Positions 5,871 to 5,927 of a stretch of DNA of 5,927 bases are shown here, piece by piece (the stretch's first letter is position 1; every line of letters begins with the position of its first letter). Under the pieces are notes generated by a model that saw only the letters and a program-made list of their open reading frames with translations, did no database searches and was not told the DNA's origin. Source of the stretch: RUG11237 sp045126515. GTDB lineage: Bacteria > Bacillota > Clostridia > Lachnospirales > Lachnospiraceae. The stretch lies in contig JBGVOM010000116.1 in NCBI GenBank assembly GCA_045126515.1, forward strand, positions 1-5,927, read 5' to 3'. The position numbers were made by a program, and so were the translations under genes.

Positions 5871-5927
5871 GAGTTCAGTTTTTGCGTTATTAGGACGCCC
5901 ATAGTCGATTAAAATATTATAAAAAAA

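Noticed and set aside
5882..5920. Possible promoter at the right edge (TTGCGT and TATTAT)
   Set aside because: The two boxes are 27 bases apart, too far for a sigma-70-type promoter, and the downstream gene is outside the window.

Overview
The window looks like chromosomal DNA of a low-GC, Gram-positive, probably spore-forming Firmicute. A clostridial relative, most likely in the Lachnospiraceae, fits best. The reasons are AT-rich codon use with many AGA, TTA and ATA codons, strong purine-rich ribosome binding sites, TTG and GTG start codons, a SpoIID-family protein, and a Firmicute-style 6S RNA. The genus is inference; no species marker is visible. All recognised genes are on the + strand.

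Layout. (1) Positions 1-940 hold the C-terminal 312 residues of an ATP-dependent phosphoenolpyruvate carboxykinase (pckA), cut off at the left edge just before its P-loop and closed by a strong intrinsic terminator (972-1005). (2) Positions 941-1448 contain no protein gene. They hold that terminator, an imperfect inverted repeat (1013-1049), about 95 bases of AT-rich sequence with nothing recognisable, and then a complete transcription unit for 6S RNA: a near-consensus promoter (1159-1187), the RNA body (about 1195-1377) and a 13-bp terminator hairpin (1378-1410). (3) From 1449 to the right edge lies a tightly packed set of four genes: a long membrane-anchored SpoIID/LytB-domain protein, a six-helix YihY/BrkB-family membrane protein, a DegV-family (FakB-like) fatty-acid-binding protein and a small DUF6054-like protein. 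Gaps are 14, 74 and 39 bases with no terminator between genes, so they probably form an operon.

For three of the four genes the longest open frame overstates the N-terminus. The ribosome binding sites point to starts at 1449 (TTG), 3713 (ATG) and 4627 (GTG). The fourth gene stops at a T-tract, and the -1 frame beyond it encodes a plausible 13-residue continuation, so it is probably frameshifted or its sequence is one T short.

The operon joins cell-wall remodelling (SpoIID), an integral membrane protein of unsettled role (YihY) and lipid handling (DegV), which suggests envelope or sporulation functions, but a shared pathway is not demonstrated. The best non-coding element is the 6S RNA, a global regulator that binds the housekeeping RNA polymerase. 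I see no clear sign of a wholly new system, mobile element, CRISPR array, tRNA or rRNA.
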